From Pseudofrankia asymbiotica (lineage in GTDB: Bacteria > Actinomycetota > Actinomycetes > Frankiales > Frankiaceae): 8,936 nucleotides of DNA. Under the pieces are notes generated by a model, which saw nothing but the letters and a program-made list of their open reading frames with translations, had not been told where the DNA came from and made no database searches. A program made the position numbers and the translations under genes. Each line of letters starts with the position of its first letter. The first letter of the stretch is position 1. Of the stretch, positions 6,351 through 8,936 are shown piece by piece. The stretch covers positions 1,674-10,609 of the forward strand of contig NZ_MOMC01000109.1 in the NCBI RefSeq assembly GCF_001983105.1. The letters are read 5' to 3'.

Positions 6351-6395
6351 CGTTGCTGGTCATTTTGGCGCTGGTCACCTTGGCGCCAGTCACTT
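6351..6395. promoter_or_regulatory. Three 15-bp direct repeats in the HxlR/oxidoreductase spacer, candidate operator
   Basis: Three head-to-tail 15-base units (6351-6365, 6366-6380, 6381-6395) share the core GCTGGTCA, or GCCAGTCA in the third. The last two match at 12 of 14 bases (TTGGCGCTGGTCAC and TTGGCGCCAGTCAC). They lie just upstream of the HxlR start in the 130-base divergent spacer and are followed by an AT-richer patch (about 6409-6420, TACTATCTACAT) where promoters may sit. No exact -35/-10 pair could be assigned. Confidence 0.4.
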
Positions 6396-6459
6396 TCCAT
6401 GGGGAACCTACTATCTACATGACCGTAGCGTGTCCCGGGTCAGTCCAGAAGCCAGACCC

Positions 6460-6464
6460 GGAGG
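6460..6464 (+). promoter_or_regulatory. Ribosome binding site deciding a GTG start
   Basis: GGAGG lies 8 bases before GTG 6473. It fixes the oxidoreductase start there, exactly where the nucleotide-binding fold begins, rather than at the in-frame ATG 6185, which lies inside the divergent HxlR gene. Confidence 0.85.
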
Positions 6465-6472
6465 TACCCCCT

Positions 6473-7315
6473 GTGATCGTCGTGACCGGCGCGACCGGCA
6501 ACATCGGCCGCCCCCTCGTCAAGAACCTGATCGCCGGCGGCCAGACAGTGACCGCCGTGTCCCGAGGCGCCTCGGCGCCCCTTCCGGCCGCGGCCGGCCT
6601 CACCGCCGTCCGCGCCGACCTCGCCGACCCCGACAGCCTGGCCCCCGCGCTCCGGGGAGCCGACGCGCTGTTCCTGCTCGTCCACGGTTCCGGCGATGGC
6701 CTCGACGCGGCGGCGATCCTGGGTACCGCCAAGGCCGCAGGTGTCCACCGGGTGGTGCTCCTGTCGTCGATCGCCGCCGGTACCCGTCCGGAGTTGTCGG
6801 CCTACGACGGGTTCCGCGTGCTGGAGGACGCCGTGACGGGGTCGGGCCTCGAGTGGGCCATCCTGCGACCGGGCGGCTTCCACTCCAACGCGCTGGCCTG
6901 GGCGCCCTCGATAGCGGCGCAGCGGACGGTGTACGCGCCGTTCGGCGACGTCGCGCTGCCCTCCGTCGACCCGGCCGACCTGGCCGACGTCGCGGCCGAG
7001 GCCCTGCTGGACTCGCGCCACACCGGCGGCCAGACCTACGTCCTGGCCGGGCCCTCCAGCTCGCCGCGTGATCGGGCGGCGGCCCTCGCCGCGGCCCTCG
7101 GTGAACCGGTGGCCTTCGTCGAGGTCTCCCGCGAGCAGGCGCGTGAGGAGATGGCCAGGTGGATGCCGGCCTCCATCGCCGACGACACCCTGACCATCCT
7201 CGGAAGCCCGACCCCCGAGGAGAGCGCCGTCGGCCCCGACCTCGCCACCGTGCTCGGCCGACCCGGCCGGGGGTTCGCGGACTGGGCTCGGGACAACATC
7301 GACGCCTTCCGCTGA
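6473..7315 (+). CDS. NmrA/QorB-like NAD(P)-binding oxidoreductase
   Basis: Predicted cytosolic atypical short-chain dehydrogenase of 280 aa, likely an NAD(P)H-dependent quinone or electrophile reductase, or an NmrA-type sensor. The Rossmann signature VTGATGNIG (residues 4-12) stands at the very N-terminus. It is followed by AVSRG after strand 2, ADLADPDSL and ALRGADALFLL in the NmrA pattern, VVLLSSIAAGT after strand 5, and WAILRPGGFHSN. The classical YxxxK motif is not evident, as usual for NmrA/QorB members. The GTG start has a strong GGAGG 8 bases upstream. It is divergent from an HxlR regulator, which probably controls it, the arrangement known for ytfH and qorB. It converges on the DJ-1/AraC regulator with a 62-base spacer (7316-7377) that is GC-rich and contains only a weak 5-bp stem (GGGCC/GGCCC). 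Confidence 0.9.
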   Translation: MIVVTGATGNIGRPLVKNLIAGGQTVTAVSRGASAPLPAAAGLTAVRADLADPDSLAPALRGADALFLLVHGSGDGLDAAAILGTAKAAGVHRVVLLSSIAAGTRPELSAYDGFRVLEDAVTGSGLEWAILRPGGFHSNALAWAPSIAAQRTVYAPFGDVALPSVDPADLADVAAEALLDSRHTGGQTYVLAGPSSSPRDRAAALAAALGEPVAFVEVSREQAREEMARWMPASIADDTLTILGSPTPEESAVGPDLATVLGRPGRGFADWARDNIDAFR

Positions 7316-7377
7316 CCCGTCCGCGACCCCGGTCTACGGCGGGCCTACCGCGGGCCCGGTGGGACTGAGCCACCAGG

Positions 7378-8367
7378 TCAGGGCGACGCGGTCCGCCTGC
7401 TCGCAGGTGGGGACGATGGGCCCGCGAAGCTGGCGCGGTAGGTGCTTGGCGGCACACCGACCCGGCGGATGAAGTGCTGGCGCAGCGACTCGGCCGATCC
7501 CAGGCCGCTGCGCCGGGAGATCTGGTCCATCGGCAGCGTGGTGGTCTCGAGGAGGACGCGTGCCCGGTCGATGCGCTGGTGGAGAAGCCACTGCAGCGGG
7601 CTCAGGCCAGTCTCGGCCTGGAATCGGCGGGTGAGGTTGCGGACGCTGGTATGGGCGTGCGCAGCGAGGTCCCTGAGTGCGAGCTCCTCCTCGAGCCGCT
7701 CCAGCGCCCACGAGCGGGTCCCGGCGAGCGTGGTGCCTCGCGCGGGCGGTAGCGGCGAGTCGATGAACTGCTGCTGTCCGCCATGGCGGACCGGTGCCAT
7801 GACGACCAGCCGTGCGACCTGGTTGGCCGACGCGGCGCCGTGGTCGAGCCGGATCAGGTGCAGGCAGAGGTCGAGGCCGGCGGCGACGCCCGCCGAGGTC
7901 AGAACGTCGCCGTCGTCGGTGTAGAGGACGCCGGGCTGGACGTTGACCCGTGGGAACCGCCGGGCGAACTCGTCGGTGTACGGCCAGTAGGTCGTGGCGG
8001 TCCGCCCGTCGAGAAGGCCCGCTGAGGCCAGCGCGAACGCGCCGGTGCAGATCGACGCGATTCTTCGTCCTTCACGCGCCGCGTCGCGTAGCACGTCGAG
8101 GACGCGCGGGTCGAAGCCTTCTCGGCGGCCGGACCCGGTGACGATCAGCGTGTCCGCCGCACGCAGGGCGTCCAGCCCATGTTCGACGACCAGGCTGACG
8201 CTGCCGGTGCTTGCCAGGACGCCGGGCTCGGCGGCACCGGCCACAACGTCGTACGCCGGGGCCCCGTCCACCTCGACGGCGCTGAAGACCAGCTCGGGGA
8301 TGGCGAAGTCGAAGACCGTCACGGGCGGGATGGCGAGGACGCCGACGCGATGCCTGTTCAGCTGCAT
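7378..8367 (-). CDS. GlxA-type regulator: DJ-1/PfpI domain fused to AraC helix-turn-helix
   Basis: Predicted transcription factor of 329 aa. Residues about 7-170 form a DJ-1/PfpI (class I glutamine amidotransferase-like) domain: VGVLAIPPVTVFDFAIPELVF (the glutamate in the usual position), TLIVTGSGRR, then the elbow SICTGAFALASAGLLDGR with C107, and TYWPYTDEFARRFP. Residues about 220-315 are the AraC DNA-binding domain with helices around LAAHAHTSVRNLTRRFQAETG and QISRRSGLGSAESLRQHFIRRVGV. In GlxA/FtrA-like proteins the DJ-1 part serves ligand sensing, and catalysis is not expected. ATG 8367 has AAGGA (8379-8375) 7 bases before it. A 93-residue upstream extension would overlap the divergent gene and was rejected. 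It probably controls the divergent epimerase-like gene at 8480, across a 112-base spacer where I see no certain promoter. Confidence 0.92.
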   Translation of the reverse strand: MQLNRHRVGVLAIPPVTVFDFAIPELVFSAVEVDGAPAYDVVAGAAEPGVLASTGSVSLVVEHGLDALRAADTLIVTGSGRREGFDPRVLDVLRDAAREGRRIASICTGAFALASAGLLDGRTATTYWPYTDEFARRFPRVNVQPGVLYTDDGDVLTSAGVAAGLDLCLHLIRLDHGAASANQVARLVVMAPVRHGGQQQFIDSPLPPARGTTLAGTRSWALERLEEELALRDLAAHAHTSVRNLTRRFQAETGLSPLQWLLHQRIDRARVLLETTTLPMDQISRRSGLGSAESLRQHFIRRVGVPPSTYRASFAGPSSPPASRRTASP

Positions 8368-8469
8368 GGCCAGATCCTTGGGAATGATGGCATTCAGGCC
8401 ACTACTGTACGACGCCCCCACGCCGGACATTTGGCTGGCAGAGCACGAAGCCACCATCCGTCCGCGCAC

Positions 8470-8474
8470 AGGAG
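8470..8474 (+). promoter_or_regulatory. Ribosome binding site for the GTG start at 8480
   Basis: AGGAG lies 5 bases before GTG 8480 and supports the gene that runs off the window end. Confidence 0.7.
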
Positions 8475-8479
8475 CACAC

Positions 8480-8936
8480 GTGTCAGTCAAGATCGTCGTA
8501 GGCGCCGGGGCCACTGGCGTTCCCACCGCCCTCCTGCTGGCCGACGCAGGCAACCGGGTCAGGCTCGTCAGCCGTGGCGGGACCGGGCCGCGCCATCCGA
8601 ACATCGAGCTCGTCAAGGCCGACGCCACCGACACCGACGGACTCACGGAGATCCTCCGCGGCGCCGCGACCCTCTACAACTGCGCCATGCCGCCGTACGA
8701 CCAGTGGCCAGAGCTCTGGCCTCCCCTCGCCGCGTCGCTTCTGACGGCGGCCGGGCGAACGGGCGCGGACTACGTCATGGTCGGCAACGCCTACGGCTAT
8801 GGCCCGGTCGATGGCCCGATGACCGAGGACCTCCCGCTCACGGCAACCACCGAGAAGGGCCGGGTACGCGCCCGCATGTGGGCCGACGCGAAGGCGGCAC
8901 ACGACGCCGGCCGGGTACGCACCACCGAGGTGCGGG
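8480..8936 (+). CDS. NAD-dependent epimerase/dehydratase-like protein, 3' end missing
   Basis: Open frame from GTG 8480 to the window edge, 152 codons without a stop; the C-terminus is outside. The N-terminal Rossmann motif VVGAGATGVPTALLLADAG (6-24) is of the extended/atypical SDR kind, with a Gly-rich GAGATG. It is followed by strand 2 RLVSRGG, LVKADATD (acidic residue after strand 3), ATLYNCAMPPYDQWPELWPP (63-82), and VMVGNAYGYGPVDGPMTED (99-117), a block I recognise from actinobacterial proteins annotated as NAD-dependent epimerase/dehydratase. Then comes KGRVRARMWADAKAAHDAGRVR. No classical YxxxK is visible so far, so substrate and even catalysis are open. AGGAG at 8470-8474 gives a good start. 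Divergence from the DJ-1/AraC gene suggests that regulator controls it. Confidence 0.85.
   Translation, partial: MSVKIVVGAGATGVPTALLLADAGNRVRLVSRGGTGPRHPNIELVKADATDTDGLTEILRGAATLYNCAMPPYDQWPELWPPLAASLLTAAGRTGADYVMVGNAYGYGPVDGPMTEDLPLTATTEKGRVRARMWADAKAAHDAGRVRTTEVR

Noticed and set aside
5849..6400. N-terminal extension of the MFS protein to 575 aa
   Set aside because: The extension is polar and Arg-rich, overlaps the HxlR gene in another frame, and the normal MFS N-terminus begins at the MSNQ methionine.
6185..6472. Extension of the oxidoreductase to ATG 6185
   Set aside because: It would run through the divergent HxlR gene and the spacer; the Rossmann fold and a strong GGAGG place the start at GTG 6473.
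5947..7071. Plus-strand open frame of 374 codons
   Set aside because: Antisense to HxlR in its first third and out of frame with the oxidoreductase in the rest; the translation is Arg/Pro-rich shadow sequence.
7316..7377. Terminator between the oxidoreductase and DJ-1/AraC genes
   Set aside because: Only a 5-bp GGGCC/GGCCC stem was found, too weak to call in such GC-rich DNA.
8368..8646. 93-codon N-terminal extension of the DJ-1/AraC regulator
   Set aside because: It overlaps the divergent epimerase-like gene, which has a good Rossmann motif and ribosome site; the DJ-1 domain starts at the 8367 methionine, which has its own AAGGA.

Overview
The window is very GC-rich, and its codons end mostly in G or C. 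It starts several genes with GTG and packs regulators tightly. This points to an actinobacterium. The family mix (SigE-type ECF sigma factor with membrane propeller proteins, HxlR and AraC regulators, NAD(P)-binding oxidoreductases) would suit a Frankia-like or streptomycete-like chromosome, but the genus cannot be fixed from the sequence. No tRNA, rRNA, CRISPR array, transposase or integrase was seen.

Left part (1-3617). A plus-strand BCP/PrxQ-type peroxiredoxin (34-483) faces a minus-strand three-gene operon. The roughly 200-base gap between them holds a short 8-bp tandem repeat (494-535) and a strong hairpin (600-627) that is the likely terminator. The operon reads right to left: a SigE-like ECF sigma factor (2925-3617), then two tandem paralogues with one membrane span and an extracytoplasmic beta-propeller-like domain (1666-2928 and 686-1657). 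The sigma stop and the first propeller start overlap as ATGA, and the second propeller start lies just past the stop of the first, so the three are probably translationally coupled. The propeller proteins are candidate membrane partners (anti-sigma or sensor) of the sigma factor. They have no zinc-binding anti-sigma motif and appear to contain no cysteine.

Middle part (3618-5848). A 224-base divergent spacer contains a perfect 30-bp palindrome (3722-3751). A cupin/AraC regulator (3842-4696) is read rightward and converges on an MFS efflux-type transporter (4673-5848, minus). Their 3' ends overlap by 24 bases.

Right part (5849-8936). An HxlR regulator with an N-terminal cysteine (5968-6342, minus) is divergent from an NmrA/QorB-like NAD(P)-binding oxidoreductase (6473-7315, plus), with a three-copy 15-bp repeat in the spacer. 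A DJ-1/PfpI-AraC regulator (7378-8367, minus) is divergent from an NAD-dependent epimerase-like gene (8480 to the window end, 3' truncated). Both are local regulator-plus-reductase modules. Together with the peroxiredoxin they give the region a redox or electrophile-response flavour, which is inference. The least conventional part is the sigma factor with its duplicated, cysteine-free membrane propellers.
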